11,860 nt of DNA from Actinomycetota bacterium (GCA_005888335.1 VAWY01000155.1:1-11860); one strand, 5' to 3'; positions 6,000 to 11,753 are shown, counted from the first letter of the stretch. Numbers and translations are program-made. The notes: generated from the letters alone by a model not told the origin.

Positions 6000-6644
6000 A
6001 TGCCTCCGCGCAGCAGCTCGACCCGCGCGCGCCGGCGCGCGCCGCGCAAGGGCGACGTCACCGAGCAGGCGATCCTCGACACCGCCGAGCGCCTGCTCGC
6101 CGACCGGTCGCTGGCGAGCATCGGCATCGACGAGCTCGCGGCCGGCGCGGGCATCTCGCGCCCGTCGTTCTACTTCTACTTCGAGTCGCGCGAGGCCGTC
6201 CTGCGGGCGCTGGCCGAGCGCATCACCGACGAGCTCTACCGCACCTCGGAGGTCTGGCTGCGGCGCAGCGACGAATCGCCGGCCGACGCCGTCCGGCGCA
6301 CGATCGAGGCCAACCTCGCGCTGTGGCGCCAGTACGGCGCGGTGATGCGCGCGACGGTCAACACCCGCGACACCGACGCCGAGCTGCGCCGGTTCTGGGA
6401 CGCCGTCGCCCGCCGGTTCGTCGAGGCCACCGCCGCCCAGATCGAGCGCGAGCGCGCCGCCGGCCTGGCCCGGCCCGGGCCGCCGGCGGCGCTGCCGCTC
6501 GCGAGCGTTCTCGTCGGCATGAACGAGCGCGCCTTCCACGAGGCGACCCTTCATCGCCCGTCCGCCGCCGCCGACCGCGAGCTCGTCGACACGCTGACGC
6601 ACGTCTGGCTCGTGACGGTCTACCTGCCGGACGCGCGCGGCTGA
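6000..6644 (+). CDS. TetR/AcrR family regulator, EthR-like
   Basis: 214 residues from ATG 6000 (216 if the ATG at 5994 is used). The -10 hexamer ends at 5990, so transcription should begin near 5997. That places the first ATG upstream of the message and favours 6000. The N-terminal HTH domain is clear: AILDTAERLLADRSLASIGIDELAAGAGISRPSFYFYFESREAVL. The ligand-binding half resembles mycobacterial EthR, with a MNERAF block and the C-terminal DTLTHVWLVTVYL. EthR represses a Baeyer-Villiger monooxygenase gene. No such gene is nearby, so the target may be the gene itself, the SDR gene or the convergent WS/DGAT. The last 25 bases overlap the WS/DGAT 3' end on the other strand. Confidence 0.88.
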   Translation: MPPRSSSTRARRRAPRKGDVTEQAILDTAERLLADRSLASIGIDELAAGAGISRPSFYFYFESREAVLRALAERITDELYRTSEVWLRRSDESPADAVRRTIEANLALWRQYGAVMRATVNTRDTDAELRRFWDAVARRFVEATAAQIERERAAGLARPGPPAALPLASVLVGMNERAFHEATLHRPSAAADRELVDTLTHVWLVTVYLPDARG

Positions 6645-8068
6645 AGCTCGGCCTTCGCGTGCAGGCGCGGCTTGGCGGCGGGGCGCGCCCGGCGCTCGGC
6701 CGCGTCGACGAGCTCGGCGATCGCGCGCTCGATCCCCGCGGCCAGGACGTCGACGTCCGGCGCGCGGTCCCAGTCCGCGGCGACGCCGAAGCTCAGCGCG
6801 CCGTCGTAGGAGAAGATCGCGGTGACGATCGGCACCGCGCCGACTGGCGGCGCGTACGGGAACGTCTCGAGCATGCGCCGGCCGAGCGTGTAGACGGGGC
6901 GCTGCGGCCCGGGGACGTTCGTCGCGGCGGTCTCGAAGCCGAACTGCGGCGAGCGCGCGATCAGGCGGGTCCCGAGCGAGAGCAGCATCGGCGGCGCGAA
7001 GCCCGACATCGAGGTCAGCGCCTGCGCGGCGACCGCCTGCTTGGACTGCTTGAGCCCGTCCATCTGCGCGCGCACCGCCTCGAGGCGCTGGACCGGGTCG
7101 GCGACGCCCACGGGCAGCTCGGCGAACATCGCCGAGACCTGGTTGTCGTAGACGCCCTTCTCGCCGCGGGTGCGCACCGACACCGGGACCATCGTGCGCA
7201 CCGTGCGCTCCTCGACGCTCTCCCCGCGCGCCTGCAGCAGGTCGCGCAGCCCGCCGGCGACCGCGGTCAGCACGACGTCGTTGACCGTGCCGCCGAGCGC
7301 CGCGCGGATCGTCTTGACGTCGCTGAGGCTGGCGCGCGCCCACGCCCAGCGGCGGTGCGGCCCGACCCGGCCGGCCAGCGACGGCCCGCGCGACGGGCGC
7401 AGGGACAGCGCCATCGCCGCCGCCCCCTTGAGCAGGCCGACGGCCTGGCGGACGGTCTCGGCGGGCGTCCGCGCGGCGGCGAGCACGGTCGCGAGCTGGT
7501 CGCGGGGGTCGAGCGAGCGCCCGGTCACCGACGCGGCGACGAGCTGCGTGCCGGTGGGCGGGGGCGCGGGCGCCCAGGGCCCGGCGGCCGGCTTGGGCGC
7601 GTCGCGCTCGTCGGCGAGCAGCGCCGAGACGAGGTCGGTCGACGAGACGCCGTCGACCATGCAGTGGTGGACCTTGGTGATCAGCGCCCAGCGGCTCTCG
7701 CTGAGCCCCTCGACGAGCCAGACCTCCCACAGCGGCTTGGTCCGGTCCAGGCGCTGGGACATCACGCGGCCGGCCATGCGCCGCAGCTGGTCCTCGTCGC
7801 CGGGCGCGGGCAGCGCGCTGTGGCGCACGTGGTAGGCGAGGTTGAAGTGCGGGTCGTCGACCCAGACGGGCTGGCCGAGCGCGAGCGGGACGAAGCGCAC
7901 CATCTGGCGGTAGCGCGGGACGTTGGGCAGCTTGCTCATGATCAGCGCGAGCAGCTCGTCGTAGGCGGGTGCCGGCCCCTCGAAGATCGTCACCGACCCG
8001 ATGTGCATGTGGTTGTTGCCCTCCTCGATGTGGAGGAAGGACGCATCCAACGGGCTCATTCGATCCAT
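6620..8068 (-). CDS. Wax ester synthase/diacylglycerol acyltransferase (WS/DGAT)
   Basis: 482 residues, the usual family length. It transfers acyl-CoA to a long-chain alcohol or diacylglycerol, giving storage wax esters or triacylglycerol at the membrane/lipid-body surface. The N-terminus MDRMSPLDASFLHIEEGNNHMHIGS matches the family start. The catalytic HHxxxDG motif is HHCMVDG at 134-140, preceded by PLWEVWLVEGL. The C-terminal domain shows GTVNDVVLTAVAGGLRDLL, a DNQVSAMFAELPVG block and NVPGP. A Pro/Ala-rich linker near 160-175 separates the two halves. The ATG at 8068 has AGGAG five bases upstream (8074-8078). The C-terminal tail is basic (RRARPAAKPRLHAKA). The gene has a strong promoter and no same-strand partner. 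Confidence 0.93.
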   Translation of the reverse strand: MDRMSPLDASFLHIEEGNNHMHIGSVTIFEGPAPAYDELLALIMSKLPNVPRYRQMVRFVPLALGQPVWVDDPHFNLAYHVRHSALPAPGDEDQLRRMAGRVMSQRLDRTKPLWEVWLVEGLSESRWALITKVHHCMVDGVSSTDLVSALLADERDAPKPAAGPWAPAPPPTGTQLVAASVTGRSLDPRDQLATVLAAARTPAETVRQAVGLLKGAAAMALSLRPSRGPSLAGRVGPHRRWAWARASLSDVKTIRAALGGTVNDVVLTAVAGGLRDLLQARGESVEERTVRTMVPVSVRTRGEKGVYDNQVSAMFAELPVGVADPVQRLEAVRAQMDGLKQSKQAVAAQALTSMSGFAPPMLLSLGTRLIARSPQFGFETAATNVPGPQRPVYTLGRRMLETFPYAPPVGAVPIVTAIFSYDGALSFGVAADWDRAPDVDVLAAGIERAIAELVDAAERRARPAAKPRLHAKAELQPRASGR

Positions 8069-8127
8069 GACGGCTCCTGCGCTGGCGCCCGGGCGGGCGC
8101 GGTGGGGTGACGGGGCGTGCGTGCGGG

Positions 8128-8167
8128 ACGCTATCGGGCTTCCGCCATTCTGTCAACAATCTGTTGA
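8128..8167 (-). promoter_or_regulatory. WS/DGAT promoter with palindromic operator candidate
   Basis: On the minus strand a perfect TTGACA (8156-8151) is followed by a 17-base spacer and TAGCGT (8133-8128), a textbook housekeeping promoter. The expected start near 8121 gives a leader of about 50 bases ending in the AGGAG site. The 15-bp palindrome TCAACA-ATC-TGTTGA (8153-8167) overlaps the -35 box and is a likely repressor site. The region is locally AT-rich against the GC-rich background. Confidence 0.75.
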
Positions 8168-8181
8168 TTTTTCTCTACTTG

Positions 8182-8561
8182 ATGTTTCGCGAGCAGGAGC
8201 CCGCAGGGCCGGCGGCGAAGGTGCCGGACGACCGCGACCTGCTCGAGGACCTCGACCCCGACGAGCTCTACGCGGCCTTCGAGGCGCGCGCGCCGCGCAC
8301 GCCGGACCGCGCGCGCGAGCGCCGAGCGCGAGGCCGGCGCGCTCCTCTCCACGGGCGCGGGTCGTGTGCTGGCCGCCGCGGTCGCCGCGGTCCTGGTCGG
8401 CACGCTGGCCAGGCTCGTCGCCCTCTGGCCGCACGGCGGCGCCACCGCGGCCGGCCCCGCGGGCGCCCCGCCCTCGCTCGGCGCGACGGGCCGCGGCCGA
8501 CCTCGCCGCCACCCGTATCGAGCGCCTGCTCGGCGAGCGCGACGTGGAATCAGTCATCTAG
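8182..8561 (+). pseudogene. Small single-TM protein gene broken by two frame changes
   Basis: Three consecutive segments in three frames read as one sensible protein of about 125 residues. The first, from ATG 8182, is acidic: MFREQEPAGPAAKVPDDRD, LLEDLDPDELYAAFEARAP. The frame then shifts near 8309-8328, next to a (CG)5 run, into AEREAGALLSTGAGRVLAAA and a helix VAAVLVGTLARLVALWP (a TM segment). It shifts again near 8475-8490 into RRAAADLAATRIERLLGERD, ending at TAG 8561. Both shifts are in the same direction (one extra base each). I do not recognise the family. Either the gene is decayed or the sequence has two indel errors. Its stop shares the CTAG with the convergent NlpC/P60 gene. No clear promoter or ribosome site precedes 8182. 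Confidence 0.5.
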
Positions 8562-9262
8562 AGGTTCAGCGGGTGGCGGGCGGTGAAGCCGGCCGTGCTG
8601 CGCGCCGCGGTCTGCCAGCGGGCGCCCGCCGCCTTCGCCCCCGAGGTGTCGAAGCGCACGCCGGCGACGACCATGAACGCGTGGCCGGCGTTGGCGTAGA
8701 CGGTGATCCACTGCCCGGGACCCGGCTCGCCCCAGGCGGCCAGGCCCGAGGAGTCCAGCGGCGAGGCGAGCAGGGCCGCGCCGTGCAGCGCGTAGGAGAC
8801 CGAGCCCGAGCAGTCGTAGCCGCGGTCCTCCCAGCGCTGGTGACCGCCGCCCCAGACGTAGGGCGTCGAGGCGATCCGCGTGGCCGCGGCGATGACCGCG
8901 GCGACCGCCGGCGGCGCGCCGGGCGGCGGAGCGGGCGACCACGCGGGCGGGGGCGCGGGCGGCGCCGGCGCGGGGGCCGCGCTGCGCAGCGCGGCGACCG
9001 TGAGCGGGCCGACCACGCCGCTGGGCGGCAGGCCGGCCGAGCGCTGGAACGCCCGGACCGCGTCGCGGGTCGCCGGCCCGAACTGCCCGTCGACGACGGC
9101 CTGAAGCCCGCGTCCTTGCAGGAACGCCTGCAGGACGCGCACGTCGTGTCCGCTGTCGCCCGGTCGCAGCGCGCGGTCGCCCAGGTGCAGGCTCGCGGCG
9201 CCGGCGGGCGCGGCGAAGCAGGCCACGGCGGCCGCCAGAGCGAGGAGCGCGATGCGTCGCAC
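8558..9262 (-). CDS. Secreted NlpC/P60 peptidoglycan hydrolase with PG-binding domain
   Basis: 234 residues from GTG 9262. A signal peptide covers about 1-23 (VRRIALLALAAAVACFAAPAGA). A PG_binding_1 domain follows (about 31-92: LRPGDSGHDVRVLQAFLQGRG, VDGQFGPATRDAVRAFQ), then a Pro/Ala linker (95-120). The NlpC/P60-type cysteine peptidase domain has TPYVWGGGH, the catalytic Cys in YDCSGSVSYAL (C151) and His in NAGHAFMVV (H194). The third polar residue is not obvious from the motif. It would cleave peptide bonds in the stem peptides of peptidoglycan outside the membrane. No Shine-Dalgarno is evident before the GTG; a hairpin lies 12 bases upstream. The frame is open further upstream to 9490, but that part has no signal-peptide logic. 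Confidence 0.87.
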   Translation of the reverse strand: MRRIALLALAAAVACFAAPAGAASLHLGDRALRPGDSGHDVRVLQAFLQGRGLQAVVDGQFGPATRDAVRAFQRSAGLPPSGVVGPLTVAALRSAAPAPAPPAPPPAWSPAPPPGAPPAVAAVIAAATRIASTPYVWGGGHQRWEDRGYDCSGSVSYALHGAALLASPLDSSGLAAWGEPGPGQWITVYANAGHAFMVVAGVRFDTSGAKAAGARWQTAARSTAGFTARHPLNL

Positions 9263-9273
9263 GCCTGGGTCAT

Positions 9274-9301
9274 CGACCCTCGAGCAGCAAGACGAGGGTC
9301 G
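9274..9301 (-). promoter_or_regulatory. Hairpin upstream of the NlpC/P60 start
   Basis: CGACCCTCG (9274-9282) pairs with CGAGGGTCG (9293-9301) around a 10-base loop, a 9-bp perfect stem. If transcribed it would sit in the 5' leader of the NlpC/P60 gene, 11 bases before its GTG. It does not look like a riboswitch class I know. It could be an RNA control element or a protein site. Confidence 0.35.
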
Positions 9302-9321
9302 CAGTGCGGACATGCACAGCT

Positions 9322-9350
9322 TTGACGCGTCAACCCGACTGGTGCAGACT
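9322..9350 (+). promoter_or_regulatory. Promoter of the small coiled-coil gene, -35 in a palindrome
   Basis: TTGACG (9322-9327), 17-base spacer, CAGACT (9345-9350). The -35 box is half of the perfect 12-bp palindrome TTGACGCGTCAA (9322-9333). A start near 9357 would give a 27-base leader carrying the ribosome site GGAGGGA (9374-9380). Confidence 0.5.
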
Positions 9351-9383
9351 GCGCTCCGGGAGGCGCAGAAAACGGAGGGAACC

Positions 9384-9566
9384 GTGAGGCGAGCGTCTCT
9401 GGAGCAGGAGATGGAGGACATCCGGCGCCGGCTACGGGCGCTCAACGCCCAGCTGACCGCCGCTCGCGAGCGCCTGGCGCCCGAGATCAAGCTGCACCAC
9501 GGTCACCCGGCGAACCCCAAGCCGGACGCGCCCGCGCAGCGCGAGGACAAGCGCCCCGGCAGCTAG
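9384..9566 (+). CDS. Small coiled-coil protein of unknown function
   Basis: 60 residues from GTG 9384, chosen because GGAGGGA lies 3 bases upstream. The frame extends to 9252 without stops, but that stretch overlaps the promoter and the NlpC/P60 leader. The first half is a heptad-like charged helix (LEQEMEDIRRRLRALNAQLT then AARERLAPEIK), and the second half is a hydrophilic Pro/Lys-rich tail. There is no signal peptide or membrane segment. I do not recognise a family. It is probably a cytosolic oligomeric or adaptor-like small protein. Its TAG stop doubles as part of the -10 hexamer for the next gene. Confidence 0.65.
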   Translation: MRRASLEQEMEDIRRRLRALNAQLTAARERLAPEIKLHHGHPANPKPDAPAQREDKRPGS

Positions 9567-9569
9567 CCT
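9564..9569 (+). promoter_or_regulatory. Candidate leaderless -10 (TAGCCT) of the transporter remnant
   Basis: TAGCCT ends 7 bases before the ATG at 9577, so transcription would begin at the start codon. The TAG is also the stop of the coiled-coil gene. No -35 match is visible. Confidence 0.4.
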
Positions 9570-9576
9570 CCCGGAC

Positions 9577-9971
9577 ATGGCGACGACGCCGGCGCTGCCC
9601 CTCGCCGCACCGCCGGCCGCGGGTCTCGTGGTGCTGTGGCGCTTCGGCGGCGCCCGCGCCGGTTCCGAGCACGCCGAGCGCCGCGCCCAGCGGATCATCG
9701 GCGTCTCGTTGTTCGTGCTCGCCGCCTACATCGCCGTCGAGGCCACACGCACGCTCGCCGGCGCGCACGAGCCCGACGCGTCGTGGGTCGGCGTCGGACT
9801 CGCCTGCGTGACGCTCGCCACCTGGCGCCCTGCTCGTCGGCCTGCTCGCCAAATGCCGTGCTCGGCTGGTGGTGGGCCGACCCCGCGACGGCGCTCGTCA
9901 TCGCCGGCGTCGCGGTCCGCGAGGGCCGCGAGGCCTGGCGCGGCGACGGCTGCTCCTGCTGCGCGGCCTGA
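9577..9971 (+). pseudogene. Collapsed CDF-type cation transporter
   Basis: Reading from ATG 9577 gives GLVVLWRFGGARAGSEHAER, then RIIGVSLFVLAAYIAVEATR. This is the middle of a small cation-diffusion-facilitator-type membrane transporter (divalent metal efflux). The first two helices that should precede it are missing: only 15 residues come before GLVVLW. After GVGLACVTLA (frame 1) the recognisable sequence resumes in another frame as HLAPC. It loses and regains frame, then finishes with AVLGWWWADPATALVIAGVA and REGREAWRGDGCSCCAA at TGA 9971. The stretch that normally joins these parts is also missing. Two internal losses plus frame changes make a working transporter unlikely. Family assignment comes from memory of related proteins; decay versus assembly error cannot be told here. 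Confidence 0.6.
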
Positions 9972-9989
9972 GCGCCGCACTGGCAGGCG

Positions 9990-9995
9990 TAGCAT
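9990..9995 (+). promoter_or_regulatory. Candidate leaderless -10 (TAGCAT) of the GNAT gene
   Basis: TAGCAT is followed by 6 bases and the ATG at 10002. This fits a leaderless transcript for the GNAT/iron-sulfur gene pair. No ribosome site is present and no good -35 is visible. Confidence 0.45.
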
Positions 9996-10001
9996 CCTGG
10001 C

Positions 10002-10307
10002 ATGGCCCCGGCCACGACCGACAACGCGGCCGAGCACCGTTACGAGGTCGCGGTCGACGGCGAGGTCGTGGGCTTCACGCAGTACCGCGCGCGCCCCGGA
10101 CTGATCGCCTTCATCCACACCGAGGTCGACGGGCGCCACGAAGGGGAAGGGCTGGGGTCGACGCTGATCGCGGCCGCCCTCGATGACGCGCGGAAGCGGG
10201 GCCTGGCGGTCCTGCCGTTCTGCCCCTTCGTCAACGCCTACATCCAGCGCCATCGCGAGTACGTCGACCTCGTGCCGGCGCAGTACCGCGGAGAGTTCGG
10301 CCTATGA
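10002..10307 (+). CDS. GNAT family N-acetyltransferase, YjdJ-like
   Basis: 101 residues, the short single-domain GNAT form (COG2388/YjdJ type). The acetyl-CoA pyrophosphate loop is EGEGLGSTLI (about 47-56), after FIHTEVDGRHEG. The C-terminal family signature is LPFCPFVNAYIQRHREYVDLV. The substrate is unknown for the family. It overlaps the next gene by 4 bases (ATGA), so the two are coupled. In Escherichia coli yjdJ also neighbours yjdI, the homologue of the next gene, although there in the opposite order. This suggests a conserved functional link. Confidence 0.87.
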   Translation: MAPATTDNAAEHRYEVAVDGEVVGFTQYRARPGLIAFIHTEVDGRHEGEGLGSTLIAAALDDARKRGLAVLPFCPFVNAYIQRHREYVDLVPAQYRGEFGL

Positions 10308-10717
10308 AGCGCTACGACGGAGCCGAGATCACCGTCACCTTCGACCCGGCGCGCTGCCTGCACGCGGCGGAGTGCCTGCGGGGGCTGCCGTCGGTGTTCG
10401 ACGTGCGCCGCCGGCCGTGGATCGATCCCGACGGGGCGGTGGCCGAGCAGGTCGCGGAGGTCGTGCGGCGGTGTCCCTCAGGCGCGCTGCACTACGAGGG
10501 CGGGAACGTGCCGGCCGAGGAGCCGCAGCGGCCGACGACGGTCAGCGCCGAGCCCGGCGGTCCCCTCTGGGTCCGCGGTGAGCTGGTGGTCCAGACGCCG
10601 GCCGGCGAGCTGAGCGACGTCCGCGCCGGCCTGTGCCGTTGCGGGCAGACCGCGAACGCACCGTTCTGCGACGGCTCCGGGCCGTGCACCGACTGGCACG
10701 AGTCCAGCTCAGCCTGA
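10304..10717 (+). CDS. YjdI-like 4Fe-4S protein fused to a CDGSH-type domain
   Basis: 137 residues. The N-terminal half is a Fer4_19/YjdI divergent mono-cluster domain: FDPARCLHAAECLRGLPSVF, then RRPWIDPDG and RRCPSGALHY (cysteines C18, C24, C57). The C-terminal half is CDGSH-like: LCRCGQTANAPFCDGSG (C111, C113, C122). Canonical CDGSH proteins bind a 2Fe-2S cluster with three Cys and one His, in CxCx2(S/T)x3PxCDGSH. Here the His position (residue 126) is Gly, followed by PCTDWH with C128 and H132. Cluster ligation by one of those, or loss of the cluster, is possible. The protein is cytosolic and probably works in electron transfer or iron-sulfur handling with the GNAT partner. It overlaps the convergent oxidoreductase by 9 bases. 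Confidence 0.85.
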   Translation: MKRYDGAEITVTFDPARCLHAAECLRGLPSVFDVRRRPWIDPDGAVAEQVAEVVRRCPSGALHYEGGNVPAEEPQRPTTVSAEPGGPLWVRGELVVQTPAGELSDVRAGLCRCGQTANAPFCDGSGPCTDWHESSSA

Positions 10718-11629
10718 GCGGCGCAGCTGCGGTACGACCTCGCGGGCCAGGAGCTCGACCTGCCCGGGCGTCGTCTCGACCGGCCAGAAGACCAGCGTGT
10801 CGAAGCCGTCGTCCACGAACCCCGCGAGCGTCTCGACCCACCAGTCGGCCGGTCCCGCGAGCGGCTCGCCGGCCAGATACCCGACCGGGAGCTCGGACCG
10901 CGGCGGCGCCGGCTGCTCGCCGATCACGCCCTGCAGGTTGACGATCCGCCGGATCGAGCGCGGGTCGCGGCCGGCCTTCTCGGCCGCCGCGTCGATCTGC
11001 TCGTTGCCGGCGCGCAGCTCGTCACGCGTGAGCACGCCGAGCGACGGCAGCCAGCCGTCGGCCTTGCGACCGACGAGGCGCAGCATCCGCGGCTTGAACG
11101 CTCCCAGCCAGATGCCGATCGGGTGCGCGGGCCGCGGGCCGGGGCGCGCGTCATCGAGCCGGTAGTGCTTGCCGGTGAAGGACACCGAGCGTTCGTCGGA
11201 CCACAAGAGCCGGATCACGTCGATCGCCTCGTCGAGCGCCTCGACGGCATCGCCCGGCGTTCGCCGCGGACCGCCGAAGCCTGCGATCACGTCGGGCAAG
11301 CCGCCGGCGCCCAGGCCGAGCTCGAAGCGGCCGCCGCTGAGCACGTCAAGCGATGCGGCGGCCTTCGCCATCACGGCGGGCGGTCGCAGCGGCAGGTTCG
11401 CCACGTCGGTGAAGAACGCGATCCGCTTCGTCTCGGCGAGGAGCGTCGGGATCAGCGACCAGGTGTCGAGGAAGTGCCGCTGGTAGGGGTGATCCTGGAT
11501 CCCGACGAGGTCGAGCGTTGCGTCGTCGGCGGCGTGCACCAGCTCGCGGAGCCGATCGAGCGTCTCGGTCGCCGGCACGACCGAGATGCCGAACCGGAGG
11601 GGCGTCCCAGCAGCGTCAGCGGCCGCCAC
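10709..11629 (-). CDS. LLM class flavin/F420-dependent oxidoreductase
   Basis: 306 residues from GTG 11629. A luciferase-like TIM-barrel monooxygenase/reductase: LRFGISVVPATETLDRLREL, LVGIQDHPYQRHFLDTWSLI, then LPLRPPAVMAKAAASLDVLS, GGRFELGLGAGG, RLLWSDERSVSFTGKHY, IGIWLGAFKPRMLRLVGRKA and DGWLPSLG. It belongs to a different subfamily from the LLM gene at 1864. The cofactor (FMN or F420) and the substrate are unknown. No ribosome site precedes the GTG; a -10-like hexamer 7 bases upstream suggests leaderless expression. It is convergent with the iron-sulfur gene. Confidence 0.88.
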   Translation of the reverse strand: MAAADAAGTPLRFGISVVPATETLDRLRELVHAADDATLDLVGIQDHPYQRHFLDTWSLIPTLLAETKRIAFFTDVANLPLRPPAVMAKAAASLDVLSGGRFELGLGAGGLPDVIAGFGGPRRTPGDAVEALDEAIDVIRLLWSDERSVSFTGKHYRLDDARPGPRPAHPIGIWLGAFKPRMLRLVGRKADGWLPSLGVLTRDELRAGNEQIDAAAEKAGRDPRSIRRIVNLQGVIGEQPAPPRSELPVGYLAGEPLAGPADWWVETLAGFVDDGFDTLVFWPVETTPGQVELLAREVVPQLRRSG

Positions 11630-11636
11630 GGAGACG

Positions 11637-11642
11637 AACCTA
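11637..11642 (-). promoter_or_regulatory. Candidate leaderless -10 (TAGGTT) of the second LLM gene
   Basis: On the minus strand TAGGTT is followed by 7 bases and the GTG at 11629, the same geometry as at the starts 5300, 9577 and 10002. No -35 match was found. Confidence 0.4.
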
Positions 11643-11648
11643 CAGGCG

Positions 11649-11753
11649 TCAGCCGAAGCGCGCCCGGTACGCCGCGACCCAGTCGCGCGCGATCAGCCGC
11701 TGCGCGCGCTTGAGGGTCATGCGCCCCGCGCACACCTCTCGGTGCAGCGCGTT
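11649..11753 (-). pseudogene. C-terminal remnant, possibly of an HNH-like actinobacterial family
   Basis: The minus frame ending at TGA 11649 reads NALHREVCAGRMTLKRAQRL followed by IARDWVAAYRARFG. The VCxGxMTLxxAQxxIAxDWxxAY pattern resembles the C-terminal tail of secreted actinobacterial proteins with an HNH-like EDHLIPLELGG core. That core is not found upstream: the frame stays open but reads Arg/Pro-rich, unlike the family. An ATG at 11720 would give only 23 residues. I read it as a leftover 3' end. The family identity comes from memory and is uncertain. Confidence 0.35.

Noticed and set aside
6323..8110. Plus-strand open frame of about 595 codons opposite WS/DGAT
   Set aside because: It mirrors the WS/DGAT codons (RRR/DRA-type repeats). 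No motif, ribosome site or promoter.
5898..8159. Minus-strand open frame of about 750 codons overlapping WS/DGAT in another frame
   Set aside because: WS/DGAT in the correct frame has the HHxxxDG site and family blocks; this one has none.
8182..8561. Programmed ribosomal frameshifting in the broken small gene
   Set aside because: Two separate shifts would be needed and no slippery heptamer or convincing downstream structure is visible. Decay or indel error is simpler.
9274..9301. Known riboswitch in the leader of the NlpC/P60 gene (c-di-AMP ydaO type)
   Set aside because: The leader is too short and has only one simple hairpin. The conserved ydaO architecture is not present.
8566..9333. Alternative minus frame through the NlpC/P60 gene with ATG near 9283
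   Set aside because: It gives Arg/Pro/Ser-rich sequence, whereas the chosen frame has signal peptide, PG-binding and Cys/His catalytic motifs.
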